Part shown: piece by piece, positions 1 to 7,237 of the stretch
Layout of the letters: every line of letters begins with the position of its first letter
How positions within the stretch are numbered: position 1 is the first letter of the stretch
NCBI GenBank assembly: GCA_025935655.1
Contig: JAICUV010000025.1
Span: forward strand, 1 to 21,432
DNA: 21,432 bases
Origin: Chloroflexota bacterium
GTDB taxonomy: Bacteria; Chloroflexota; Limnocylindria; Limnocylindrales; CSP1-4
Reading direction: 5' to 3'
The notes under the pieces: generated by a model
What the model saw: the letters and a program-made list of their open reading frames with translations, nothing else
Told to the model about the DNA's origin: nothing
The model's database searches: none
Program-made: the position numbers and the translations under genes

Positions 1-575
1 CGACCTACGAGCTCGCGGCGCGGACATTCGCGGCCAGGGCACGGCGCCGTTCGATCCGGGCGACCTGCGACGAACACGGCGTCGCGTGCTTCGCGGTCGA
101 CGACGTCAACGACACGGACGTGCTCGACCGGCTCGGCGAGCTCGGCACTGACGTCCTCGTCTCCGTCAGCTGCCCGCAGATCTTTCACCGCCCGCTGATC
201 GAGCTACCGGCGCGAGGGTGCCTGAACGTGCACGGCGCCATCCTGCCGGAGTACCGCGGCGTGCTCCCCAGCTTCTGGATGCTGGCGAACGGCGAGGCTC
301 GCGCGGGCGTCTCGGTGTTCTTCGTCAACGACACCATCGACGGGGGAGACCTGTGCGGGCAGCGGGCCTTCGAGATCCGCCCCGGCGAGTCCCTCGACAG
401 CCTGTTGCGGCGATCGAAGGCCGTCGCCGCCGATCTCGTCCTGGAGGTGCTCGACGACATCGAGGCCGGGACGACCGCGCGTCAGCCGCTCGAGGCCGGC
501 CGCGGCTCGTATTACTCGTGGCCGGACCGCGCCGCCGTTCGCCGCTTTCATGCGGCGGGCCATCGCGTCTGGTAG
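1..575 (+). CDS. Formyltransferase (sugar N-formyltransferase type), 5'-truncated
   Basis: The open frame enters from the left edge (first full codon at 3) and runs 190 codons to TAG at 573-575, so the true start lies outside the window. It matches the formyl_transf_N fold used by methionyl-tRNA formyltransferase and by the sugar N-formyltransferases of surface polysaccharide pathways. Those enzymes move a formyl group from N10-formyltetrahydrofolate to an amino group. The motif NVHGAILPEYRG (from about 225) holds the catalytic Asn and His. The later DGGD (Asp codon 339-341) supplies the usual catalytic Asp. The common H-x-S-L-L-P is H-G-A-I-L-P here. There is no room for the C-terminal domain of a true Fmt: the protein ends about 75 residues after DGGD. 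This, together with the polysaccharide genes downstream, favours an amino-sugar substrate. The exact sugar cannot be read from sequence. Confidence 0.8.
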   Translation, partial: TYELAARTFAARARRRSIRATCDEHGVACFAVDDVNDTDVLDRLGELGTDVLVSVSCPQIFHRPLIELPARGCLNVHGAILPEYRGVLPSFWMLANGEARAGVSVFFVNDTIDGGDLCGQRAFEIRPGESLDSLLRRSKAVAADLVLEVLDDIEAGTTARQPLEAGRGSYYSWPDRAAVRRFHAAGHRVW

Positions 576-617
576 CCGCGAACGCCGGCCTAGCCGTTTG
601 AGGGGTTCTCCCCGGCT
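571..617 (+). terminator. Candidate hairpin region after the formyltransferase
   Basis: Two overlapping inverted repeats lie just at and after the stop codon. One is GCCG 575-578 with CGGC 586-589, extended with bulges. The other is GGGG-TTCT-CCCC at 602-613, extended by AGCC 592-595 pairing GGCT 614-617. No T-tract follows, so this is at best a GC-rich terminator or attenuator. It sits directly before the candidate promoter at 622. Confidence 0.28.
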
Positions 618-621
618 GGTC

Positions 622-650
622 TTGAGCCGCGGCGGCCGGGTTCGTAATGT
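622..650 (+). promoter_or_regulatory. Candidate sigma-70-type promoter for the polysaccharide operon
   Basis: TTGAGC at 622-627 and TAATGT at 645-650 are separated by exactly 17 bases. Each matches the vegetative consensus at four or five of six positions. A start near 657 would give a leader of about 80 nt before the sugar transferase ATG at 736. It lies in the only sizeable gap (576-735) at the left of the locus. Confidence 0.5.
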
Positions 651-720
651 CGTAGGCAGTCCAGAGGAGGCGGGAGCCGCGGCATCGCCGCCGGCCTTCG
701 ACCCCTCACCGCGAACCGTG

Positions 721-735
721 AGGAGGAGGAGGAGG
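721..735 (+). promoter_or_regulatory. Repeated Shine-Dalgarno tract (AGG)5
   Basis: Five tandem AGG units directly abut the ATG at 736. They give several overlapping Shine-Dalgarno registers and fix the start of the sugar transferase, since the same frame is open much further upstream. Confidence 0.6.
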
Positions 736-1476
736 ATGGCGACGAGTCCGATGGAGCGCCGTGCCGGGCCGATCGATGCCGCGGCGACGCGGCTGCTGGA
801 CGTCACGCTGGCGCTGGTCCTGGCCGTCATCTCGATCCCCGTCGCGCTCGTGGTCGCCATCGTCGTCAAGATGGACAGCCCCGGGCCGGTGTTCTACCGC
901 TGCCGCCGCGTCGGCCTTCAAGGGCGGCCGTTCGGCATGCTGAAGTTTCGCAAGATGTACGACGGCGCGCGGGGGCCGGGCCTCACCGCGACCGAGGACG
1001 GCCGGTTCACGCGGGTGGGACGCGTGCTGGCACGGTCGAAGCTCGACGAGCTGCCGCAGCTCTGGAACGTGCTGCGCGGCGAGATGAGCCTGGTGGGGCC
1101 CCGCCCGGAGGATCCGTCCTTCGTGGCCACGCGTCCGGACGACTTTGCGCCGGTCCAATCCGTGAGGCCCGGGATCACGGGCCTCTCCCAGCTCGCGTTC
1201 GCGGACGAGAGCGCGATCCTCGACGCGGACGACCGCGTGCGGGACTACCTCGACCGCATCCTGCCGCAGAAGATGGAGCTGGACGGCTTCTATGCCTGCA
1301 GGCGGAGCCTGGCGATGGACATCCGGATCCTGTTCTGGACAGTGGTTGCGGTCGTCTTCAGACGCGACGTGGCAGTGCATCGCGGCACGGGCCGCACGAG
1401 CCTGCGCCGCCGGCCGCGGCCGGCCATGGCGCCGGTGGGGCGCCCCGCCCCCGCGCGGGCGCACGCGCCGCGATGA
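736..1476 (+). CDS. Initiating sugar transferase (monotopic phosphoglycosyl transferase, PglC/WcaJ-like)
   Basis: This 246-aa protein of the bacterial sugar transferase family moves a sugar-1-phosphate from a nucleotide sugar to undecaprenyl phosphate at the inner face of the membrane, the first committed step of repeat-unit synthesis. A hydrophobic segment at about residues 22-45 is the re-entrant membrane helix. It is followed by SPGPVFYRCRRVGLQGRPF, KFRKM (70-74) and the catalytic Asp-Glu pair D104-E105 in KLDELPQLWNVLRG, then SLVGPRPE (118-125) and RPGITGLSQ (144-152). The length matches the short PglC-type enzymes without the extra N-terminal membrane domain of WbaP/WcaJ. The last 35 residues are Arg/Pro/Ala-rich and not part of the family core. 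The frame is open further upstream, but ATG 736 follows the AGG repeat at once and leaves a normal N-terminus. The sugar transferred is unknown. Confidence 0.9.
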   Translation: MATSPMERRAGPIDAAATRLLDVTLALVLAVISIPVALVVAIVVKMDSPGPVFYRCRRVGLQGRPFGMLKFRKMYDGARGPGLTATEDGRFTRVGRVLARSKLDELPQLWNVLRGEMSLVGPRPEDPSFVATRPDDFAPVQSVRPGITGLSQLAFADESAILDADDRVRDYLDRILPQKMELDGFYACRRSLAMDIRILFWTVVAVVFRRDVAVHRGTGRTSLRRRPRPAMAPVGRPAPARAHAPR

Positions 1477-1534
1477 CCATGGGCCGCCGACGTGGCCGCG
1501 GCGTGGGCGGACGGCCGCGCGCGCTGGGGCCCGG

Positions 1535-2836
1535 ATGACGCTTGCCGACGTGACGACCGCCCCGCCGCGCTGGGGAACGCGGCAAGGCGCCGCTCGTCCG
1601 CCGCGCCTCGGGGTGGACGAGCGCGCCGGATCGCGGAGGCTGCCGCTGGCCCTGACGGCGGCGGCGGTCTTCATGCTTCCGGTGACCGTTCCCCGCGGGC
1701 CCGGGAACCTCGGCCCCGCCGACCTCTTCATTGTCATGGCGATTGCAGCCTGGCTGTTTTCGGCCGCGGCGGGCGGGGAGAAGATCCGGTTCCCGTACGC
1801 GCTCGGGATGGGGCTGCTCATGGCCGGCGGGGCGATCGGTGGCCTCGCGGGCCCGCTCCCCGACGCGGCGCTGCTCGCCCTGGTGCAGGATCTCCTGCTG
1901 CTCGCCTGGTGCTGGACCCTGGTCAACGTGTGCCGGAGCCCGGAGAGGGCCGGCGTCGTGCTCAACACCTGGGTGTACGGCTCCATCGTGTGGGTCCTCC
2001 TGCTCTTCGTCGGGCTGGCCACCGGCGCGGCCGCGCTGACAGGTCGAATCCCCACCGAGGGGAGCCGCACGGCGCTGACCTTCGGCGACCCCAACGTGTG
2101 CGCGAACTACTTCTTCGTGTCCCTTGCGATCATCTGGGCGACGGGCCGGCCCCGGAATCGCGTGGTTCGGACACTGGTGTCCGGGGCGATGATCGCGGCG
2201 ATGGTCACGACCGGGTCGAACAGCGGGCTCGTCTCGCTCGCGGTCGGCCTGTCCGCCAGCCTCGTCTTCGCGACATACCGGCGGTCGGGCCTGATCCCGG
2301 CACTGGCGGCGACCGCCTGCATCGTGGTCGTCGCGGGCGTGGGCCTGTCGACGGTCAGCCTGCACTCCATCCAGCGGCGGGCCTACACGAGCGGCTACGC
2401 CGTCCTGCGGGACGGGATCGGACGCGGCCAGGCCAGCGTCACCGAGCGCAGCAGGGTCCTGAGCGAGAGCCTCAAGCTCTACACGGAGGGCGGCCCGCTC
2501 GGCGAGGGCCCCGTGTCCACCAAGCCGCGGATGGAGGCCGCGATGGATCCCTACCCGAAGGAGGCTCATGACGATTACTTCGCGGCCCTGCTCGAGCGCG
2601 GCATCGTCGGGGCACTGGGACTCGTGATCCTGATCTCCGGCATGCTCGTCCGCACCGGCTCCCTTCTGCGCCGGGGAGCGGAGCCGCTCGGCGGCGTGCT
2701 CCGCAATCCGCAGGCGCTCGCCGCGGGCGTGGCCGGCACGATGACGACGATGGCCGTCTACGAGCTCCTGCACGTCCGGCACGTCTGGGGCCTGTTCGCC
2801 ATCATCGCGGTCGCCGCAGCGTGGGAGCGACGGTGA
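1535..2836 (+). CDS. O-antigen ligase/polymerase family membrane protein (Wzy/WaaL-like)
   Basis: This 433-aa polytopic membrane protein has about ten hydrophobic segments between residues 37 and 430. A long polar extracytoplasmic loop (about 275-345) ends in KEAHDDYFAALLERGIVGALG, shortened here to its core HDDYFAALLERGIVG. That loop followed by a conserved H-x-x-Y...E-x-G-hydrophobic-G stretch is typical of the Wzy_C (O-antigen ligase/polymerase) family. The protein probably polymerises lipid-linked repeat units outside the membrane, or ligates the chain to an acceptor. The two activities cannot be told apart from sequence. The frame is open from 1292, but that part overlaps the sugar transferase and is Arg-rich with no membrane character. 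ATG 1535, preceded by GGGG, is the first sensible start. The next gene overlaps its stop (GTGA). Confidence 0.82.
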   Translation: MTLADVTTAPPRWGTRQGAARPPRLGVDERAGSRRLPLALTAAAVFMLPVTVPRGPGNLGPADLFIVMAIAAWLFSAAAGGEKIRFPYALGMGLLMAGGAIGGLAGPLPDAALLALVQDLLLLAWCWTLVNVCRSPERAGVVLNTWVYGSIVWVLLLFVGLATGAAALTGRIPTEGSRTALTFGDPNVCANYFFVSLAIIWATGRPRNRVVRTLVSGAMIAAMVTTGSNSGLVSLAVGLSASLVFATYRRSGLIPALAATACIVVVAGVGLSTVSLHSIQRRAYTSGYAVLRDGIGRGQASVTERSRVLSESLKLYTEGGPLGEGPVSTKPRMEAAMDPYPKEAHDDYFAALLERGIVGALGLVILISGMLVRTGSLLRRGAEPLGGVLRNPQALAAGVAGTMTTMAVYELLHVRHVWGLFAIIAVAAAWERR

Positions 2837-4158
2837 CGGCGGCGCGCCGGAGCGCTCGACGCCTCGTCTCCGGGTCGTTCTCCACCCTCCTCGCCAACGT
2901 CGGCGCGCGCGTCGTGGCACTCGCCAGTGTGGGCGTCTGCACCCTGCTGATCGCGCGGGCCGACGGGTCCGCGGGCGTCGGTATCTACGCGCTGCTCCGC
3001 GTCCTGCCGGGGTTGGCCGGTGTCGTGATCTCGTGCGGTCTGCCCGGCGCCGTGGCCTACTTCCTGGCCGGCCCGACCCGCGACGACCGCCGGCTCGCGG
3101 CGACCGTCGCGGCGATGACCCTGGCGGGCGGATGTGCCGGCGCGCTGTGCTGGCTGGCGCTTGCCCCGGTCGCCGGCGATCGACTGTTCGAGGGCGTCGG
3201 GACCGTGCTGGTCGCGTGGGCCGGCGCCGCTGTCCTCACCCAGCTGATCGTCGCGACGGTCAAGTCGTGCGCCCAGGGCAGCGGCGATATGCGCGGGGCG
3301 AACCTCGTGATCGTGAACGAGGAGCTCATGTTCCTGCCCGCGTACGGGCTGCTCTGGGCGGCCGGCGTGACCGGCGACACCGCGCTCGTCGCCGCGCTGA
3401 TCGCGGCCGACGTCCTCACCTTCGTGTGGGCGCTCGCGCGCCTTCGCCGACGGGGGTTCTTCCGGGGCGCGCAGGCACCGTCGCCCGCGCTGGCGCGGCG
3501 GATCGCGGCGTACGGCCTCCGCGCACAGGTGGGAGGGATCATGACGCTGCTCAACCTCCGGCTCGACTTCATCCTGCTGAGCGTCATGGCCGGGCCGGCG
3601 GTGCTCGGCGTGTATGCGATCGCGTCCAAGTTCGCGGAGCTCGTGAAGGTTCCGGCGATGGCCCTCACCTACGTGCTGTACCCGCGCTACTCGCGCGAGG
3701 GAGGCACGGCGGCGGCCGCGGACGCACGCCGTCTGCTGCCCCGGGCCGGGGTGTCGCTGGGGGCGGCGATCGTGCCGCTCTGGTTCGCCGCGGGGTGGCT
3801 GATCCCCGCCCTCTACGGGGCCGCGTTCCACCCCGCCGTCGTCCCGGCGCGGATCATCCTCGTGGGACTCGTCCTGGAGGGAGTGGCCGGGGTCCTGACG
3901 GGGTTCCTCTACGGCATCGGACGGCCGGGCCTGAACTCGTGGGCGATGGGGGCGGGTCTCCTGGTGACCGTCGTCCTCGACCTTCTGCTCATCCCGCCGT
4001 TCGGCTCGACCGGCGCCGCAGTGGCGTCCGCATCCGCCTACCTCGTGAGCTCGCTCGCACTCGTCGCCTGCTTCCGGATGGTGCAGTCACCATCTGCGCC
4101 GAGGGCCCCGACGGCGGTGCCCCAGGCAGACGCGGGCCAGGCCGAGCCCGCACACTAG
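2833..4158 (+). CDS. Polysaccharide flippase (Wzx/MATE-MurJ superfamily)
   Basis: This 441-aa protein is almost wholly membrane-embedded, with about twelve to fourteen hydrophobic helices separated by short basic loops. That is the pattern of the polysaccharide_synt/MVF clan, which flips undecaprenyl-linked repeat units across the membrane. Features seen are the N-terminal basic helix (RRSARRLVSGSFSTLLANVG), the Arg/Lys loops between helices, and LLNLRLDFILLS near the middle, where Wzx proteins carry a conserved N-x-R-x-D-x-I stretch. GTG 2833 overlaps the stop of the polymerase gene as GTGA. GTG 2821 is an in-frame alternative four codons earlier. With the neighbouring transferase and polymerase this completes a Wzx/Wzy-type export set. 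Identity by fold is good, but the substrate is unknown. Confidence 0.83.
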   Translation: MTAARRSARRLVSGSFSTLLANVGARVVALASVGVCTLLIARADGSAGVGIYALLRVLPGLAGVVISCGLPGAVAYFLAGPTRDDRRLAATVAAMTLAGGCAGALCWLALAPVAGDRLFEGVGTVLVAWAGAAVLTQLIVATVKSCAQGSGDMRGANLVIVNEELMFLPAYGLLWAAGVTGDTALVAALIAADVLTFVWALARLRRRGFFRGAQAPSPALARRIAAYGLRAQVGGIMTLLNLRLDFILLSVMAGPAVLGVYAIASKFAELVKVPAMALTYVLYPRYSREGGTAAAADARRLLPRAGVSLGAAIVPLWFAAGWLIPALYGAAFHPAVVPARIILVGLVLEGVAGVLTGFLYGIGRPGLNSWAMGAGLLVTVVLDLLLIPPFGSTGAAVASASAYLVSSLALVACFRMVQSPSAPRAPTAVPQADAGQAEPAH

Positions 4159-4170
4159 ACCATCGGCCAG

Positions 4171-4199
4171 TTGTCCATCACGTACCGGGATCTTACGAT
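4171..4199 (+). promoter_or_regulatory. Candidate promoter giving a leaderless UDP-glucuronate decarboxylase mRNA
   Basis: TTGTCC at 4171-4176 and TACGAT at 4194-4199 are spaced by 17 bases. The last base of the -10 lies seven bases before the ATG at 4207, so transcription would start at or one base before the A of ATG. There is no Shine-Dalgarno sequence in the gap, which agrees with a leaderless message. This splits the locus into at least two transcription units. Confidence 0.55.
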
Positions 4200-4206
4200 C
4201 GCTCTC

Positions 4207-5163
4207 ATGAATCGGAACGCAGGCACGGCAGTCGTCACGGGCGGGGCGGGATTCCTGGGATCCCACCTCTGTGATTACCTCCTGGCACGCGGCCAGCGTG
4301 TGATCTGCATCGACAATCTCGATACCGGATCGCTCAAGAACATCTCCCATCTGGGGCGGGACGACTTCACCTTCGTCCAGCATGACGTCACCCGGTTCAT
4401 CGCGATCGACGAGCCCGTGGACGTCGTCTATCACCTCGCCAGCCCGGCGAGCCCCATCGACTATGCCCGGCTTCCGCTGCAGACGCTCAAGGTGGGCTCG
4501 TACGGGACGCACAACGCGCTTGGCCTCGCCAAGGCGAAGCGCGCCCGGTTCCTGCTCACCTCGACGAGTGAGGTGTACGGCGATCCCCACATCCATCCCC
4601 AGCCGGAGAGCTACTGGGGCAACGTGAACCCGATCGGGCCGAGAGGCGTCTACGACGAGGCGAAGCGGTACGCGGAGGCGATGACGATGGCGTACCATCG
4701 CCAGCAGGGCGTCGACACCGCCATCGCGCGGATCTTCAACACCTACGGTCCCCGGATGCGGCCCCGCGACGGGCGGGCGATTCCGACGTTCGTCCGCCAG
4801 GCGCTCGAGGACAAGCCGATCACCGTCTTCGGAGACGGCTCCCAGACGAGAAGCTTCTGTTACGTCGACGACCTCGTGCGCGGCCTCCACCTGCTCGCGA
4901 CGAGCGGGGAGCACCTCCCCGTGAACCTCGGCAACCCCGCGGAGTTCACCGTTCTCGAGCTCGCGGAGGCCGTGATCCGGGTGACCGGTTCGGCGAGCGA
5001 GATCGTGCATGAAGCGCTGCCGGTCGACGATCCGCGCGTTCGCCGCCCGGACATCGACCGCGCGACGAGGCTGCTCGGGTGGTCACCGCAGATCGAGCTC
5101 GAGGACGGCCTGCGCCGCCTGCTCGGCGTCGCGCGGCCGCAGGCGGTCGGCGCCGAGCTATGA
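4207..5163 (+). CDS. UDP-glucuronate decarboxylase (UDP-xylose synthase, short-chain dehydrogenase fold)
   Basis: This 318-aa extended SDR enzyme would turn UDP-glucuronate into UDP-xylose through a UDP-4-keto-pentose intermediate bound with NAD. The Rossmann motif TGGAGFLGSH is at residues 11-20. STSEVYGDP (119-127), PESYWGNVNPIGPR (133-146) and YDEAK (149-153, catalytic Tyr and Lys) form the signature of the UXS group, distinguishing it from GalE or RmlB. HDPRVRRPDI-type substrate contacts appear as DDPRVRRPDI (274-283). The usual G in YDEGKR is A here. The start at ATG 4207 is chosen because it puts the nucleotide-binding motif at residue 11 and matches the leaderless promoter. TTG 4171 is in frame but coincides with the -35 box. 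The nucleotidyltransferase follows after 10 bases. Confidence 0.9.
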   Translation: MNRNAGTAVVTGGAGFLGSHLCDYLLARGQRVICIDNLDTGSLKNISHLGRDDFTFVQHDVTRFIAIDEPVDVVYHLASPASPIDYARLPLQTLKVGSYGTHNALGLAKAKRARFLLTSTSEVYGDPHIHPQPESYWGNVNPIGPRGVYDEAKRYAEAMTMAYHRQQGVDTAIARIFNTYGPRMRPRDGRAIPTFVRQALEDKPITVFGDGSQTRSFCYVDDLVRGLHLLATSGEHLPVNLGNPAEFTVLELAEAVIRVTGSASEIVHEALPVDDPRVRRPDIDRATRLLGWSPQIELEDGLRRLLGVARPQAVGAEL

Positions 5164-5173
5164 GCGGAGAACG

Positions 5174-5992
5174 ATGACGGCCGCCGGCACTGACATCACA
5201 GCCAGGCCGCCTTCCCCGCTCGCCGCCGGCGGCGGCGGCAAGCGCACTCCTGTACAGGCGGTGGTGCTCGCCGGCGGAAGGGGCACTCGGCTCGCGCCCT
5301 ACACCTCGGTCCTCCCCAAGCCGCTGATGCCGATCGGCGAGCGTTCGATACTCGAACTCGTCCTCGGTCAGCTCACCGACTCGGGAATCGAGAAAGTGAC
5401 GTTATGTGTCGGATACCTCGCTCATCTGATCGAAGCAGTGATCGGCAACCGGTGTCCTAACGGATTGCAGATCAGGTACGTCCACGAGCAGGAGGCGCTC
5501 GGGACGGCCGCGCCGCTGCTGCTGGTCCCCGACCTCGACGGCACCTTCATCGCGATGAACGGCGACATCCTGACCACGCTCGACTTCACCGCGCTCGTCA
5601 ACCATCATCGCGAAATGAAGAACCTGATCACAATCGCGACGCACGAGCGCCCGATCAAGATCGACTACGGCGTGCTTCGTGTCGGCCGCAACGGGTCGGC
5701 GGGACGCGTCGTCGGCTTCCAGGAGAAGCCCGAGATGACATCCACCGTCAGTATGGGGATCTACGTCTTCGAGCCGCGCGCGCTCGAGTTCATCCCCGCC
5801 GGCGGATACTTCGATTTCCCCCAACTGGTGCATGTGCTGCTGGAGGCGGGAGAGCCGATCGGGGTGTATCCGTACACCGGGCTGTGGTTCGACATCGGCC
5901 GCAGGGAGGACTACGAGCGCGCCGTCGAGGCCTGGCTCCCGGCGGCGACGGCGAGCTCCGAGGCGCTCAAGCTGGCCGGCGGAATGCGGTGA
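5174..5992 (+). CDS. NDP-sugar pyrophosphorylase (nucleotidyltransferase)
   Basis: This 272-aa protein of the NTP_transferase family makes a nucleotide-activated sugar from NTP and a sugar-1-phosphate. It shows VLAGGRGTRLAPYTSVLPKP (31-50, with the pyrophosphate-binding loop and K49), NGDIL (129-133, metal Asp 131), FQEKP (182-186), and TGLWFDIGRREDY near the C-terminus. These features place it with the mannose-1-phosphate guanylyltransferase / glucose-1-phosphate thymidylyltransferase group. It has no left-handed beta-helix domain, so it is a stand-alone transferase. An N-terminal tail of about 25 Ala/Gly/Pro-rich residues precedes the domain. ATG 5174 follows GAGCGGAGA, and the frame upstream of it lies inside the decarboxylase gene. 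The base and sugar specificity cannot be read reliably. Confidence 0.85.
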   Translation: MTAAGTDITARPPSPLAAGGGGKRTPVQAVVLAGGRGTRLAPYTSVLPKPLMPIGERSILELVLGQLTDSGIEKVTLCVGYLAHLIEAVIGNRCPNGLQIRYVHEQEALGTAAPLLLVPDLDGTFIAMNGDILTTLDFTALVNHHREMKNLITIATHERPIKIDYGVLRVGRNGSAGRVVGFQEKPEMTSTVSMGIYVFEPRALEFIPAGGYFDFPQLVHVLLEAGEPIGVYPYTGLWFDIGRREDYERAVEAWLPAATASSEALKLAGGMR

Positions 5993-7188
5993 CCCAGGTC
6001 GCCGGGGATCACCAGGGCACGGGGGCTCGGGGGACCCTCGACGCGAGCGCGACGCCTTCATGGGTCGTTCCGCTCTCGGACGTCGATCCCAGCGAGGAGC
6101 TCCAGGAGGCGGTGGCGGCCGCCGTGCGCTCGGGTTGGTGGAGCGCCGGGCCCCGGGTCGCCGAGTTCGAGCGCGCGTTCGCCGGCCTGTGCCGGACCAA
6201 GCACGCGGTCGCCGTCGCCAACGGCACCGCCGCCCTCCACCTGGCACTCCTCGCGATCAGGTGCGGGCCGGGCGACGAGGTCGTCATCCCGTCCCTCAAC
6301 TTCGTGGCGGGTGCGAATTCGATCGGCCATCTCGGCGCAACTGCGGTGTTCTGCGACATCTGCGACGATGACGACCTCACCGTCGACCCTCGTGACGTGG
6401 AAGCCGCGATCGGCCCGGCGACGAGGGCGATCGTCGTCATGCACTACGGCGGCCACCCCTGTCGGATGGACGATCTGCTCGACATCGCCGCCCGCCGCGG
6501 CGTCGCGGTGATCGAGGACGCCGCGCACGCGCCCGGGGCCGCGCTGGCTGGTCGCGCGTGCGGTGCGATGGGCGCGATGGGCTGTTTCAGCTTCTTCTCC
6601 AACAAGAACCTTCCCATGGGGGAGGGCGGCATGGTCGTCACGGACGACGACGAGCTCGAGCGGCGAGTGCGCCTCCTCCGGTCACATGGGATGACGACGC
6701 TCTCGTGGGAGCGGCATCGCGGGCACGCGAACAGCTACGACGTGCTGCTGGAGGGGTTCAACTACCGGATGGACGACCTGCGGGCCGCGATGGGGCTGGC
6801 GCAGCTACCGGGCCTCCGTGATGCCAACACCGCCCGCGGGCGCATCGTCGCGAAGTACCGGGAGGCGCTCCACGGCTTCCGCGGCATCCGCATGCCGTTC
6901 GCCCCGCGGAGCGGCACGGTCCCTGCCCATCACCTCGCCGTCATCCTGCTTCCGCCGGGCACGCGCCGGGCCGAAGTCCGTGCCGCGCTGGCAGCGTCCG
7001 GGATCCAGAGCAGCGTGCACTACCCACCCACGCACCGCTTCTCGTGGTACCAGGCACGCGGGCGAGGCCGGCCCCTCCCCCGCACGGAGGCCGTGAGCGA
7101 GCGGCTCCTGACGTTGCCGCTCTACCCCCACATGGACGACGCAGCCGTCCTCGCGGTGGTCGACGCCGTGTCCGAGGCGGTCCGGTGA
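5989..7188 (+). CDS. DegT/DnrJ/EryC1/StrS family PLP aminotransferase
   Basis: This 399-aa sugar aminotransferase of the ArnB/PglE/DesI fold converts a nucleotide-linked keto sugar to an amino sugar, using PLP and usually glutamate. It shows ANGTAALHLAL (77-87), PSLNFVAGANSI (101-112), IEDAAHAPGA (175-184, D177 contacts the PLP nitrogen) and CFSFFSNKNLPMGEGGM (199-215), where K206 forms the Schiff base. FNYRMDDLRAAMG and the C-terminal SSVHYPPTH are also typical. GTG 5989 overlaps the preceding TGA as GTGA. Earlier in-frame codons lie within the nucleotidyltransferase gene. About 25 N-terminal residues precede the first family motif. Next to a UDP-pentose synthase and a formyltransferase, a 4-amino pentose is a plausible product, but the position of amination is not proved. 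Confidence 0.88.
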   Translation: MTQVAGDHQGTGARGTLDASATPSWVVPLSDVDPSEELQEAVAAAVRSGWWSAGPRVAEFERAFAGLCRTKHAVAVANGTAALHLALLAIRCGPGDEVVIPSLNFVAGANSIGHLGATAVFCDICDDDDLTVDPRDVEAAIGPATRAIVVMHYGGHPCRMDDLLDIAARRGVAVIEDAAHAPGAALAGRACGAMGAMGCFSFFSNKNLPMGEGGMVVTDDDELERRVRLLRSHGMTTLSWERHRGHANSYDVLLEGFNYRMDDLRAAMGLAQLPGLRDANTARGRIVAKYREALHGFRGIRMPFAPRSGTVPAHHLAVILLPPGTRRAEVRAALAASGIQSSVHYPPTHRFSWYQARGRGRPLPRTEAVSERLLTLPLYPHMDDAAVLAVVDAVSEAVR

Positions 7189-7237
7189 GGCGTCGACCCG
7201 TACAGGTCCGCGCGAGCGAGAGGAGTGTCATCCACCC

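Noticed and set aside
1..575. Methionyl-tRNA formyltransferase (fmt)
   Set aside because: The C-terminal tRNA-binding domain is absent, there is no def or priA-type neighbour, and the context is sugar metabolism.
706..2920. Long open frames on the - strand opposite the sugar transferase and polymerase genes
   Set aside because: They are Arg/Pro/His-rich, have no domain motif or ribosome-binding site, and mirror real genes. High GC alone leaves such frames open.
2758..3831. Long - strand open frame opposite the flippase gene
   Set aside because: The composition is highly charged and repetitive without hydrophobic pattern, while the + strand gives a coherent membrane protein.
4171..4206. TTG 4171 as start of the UDP-glucuronate decarboxylase
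   Set aside because: It adds 12 unrelated residues, has no ribosome-binding site, and coincides with the -35 box of the candidate promoter.
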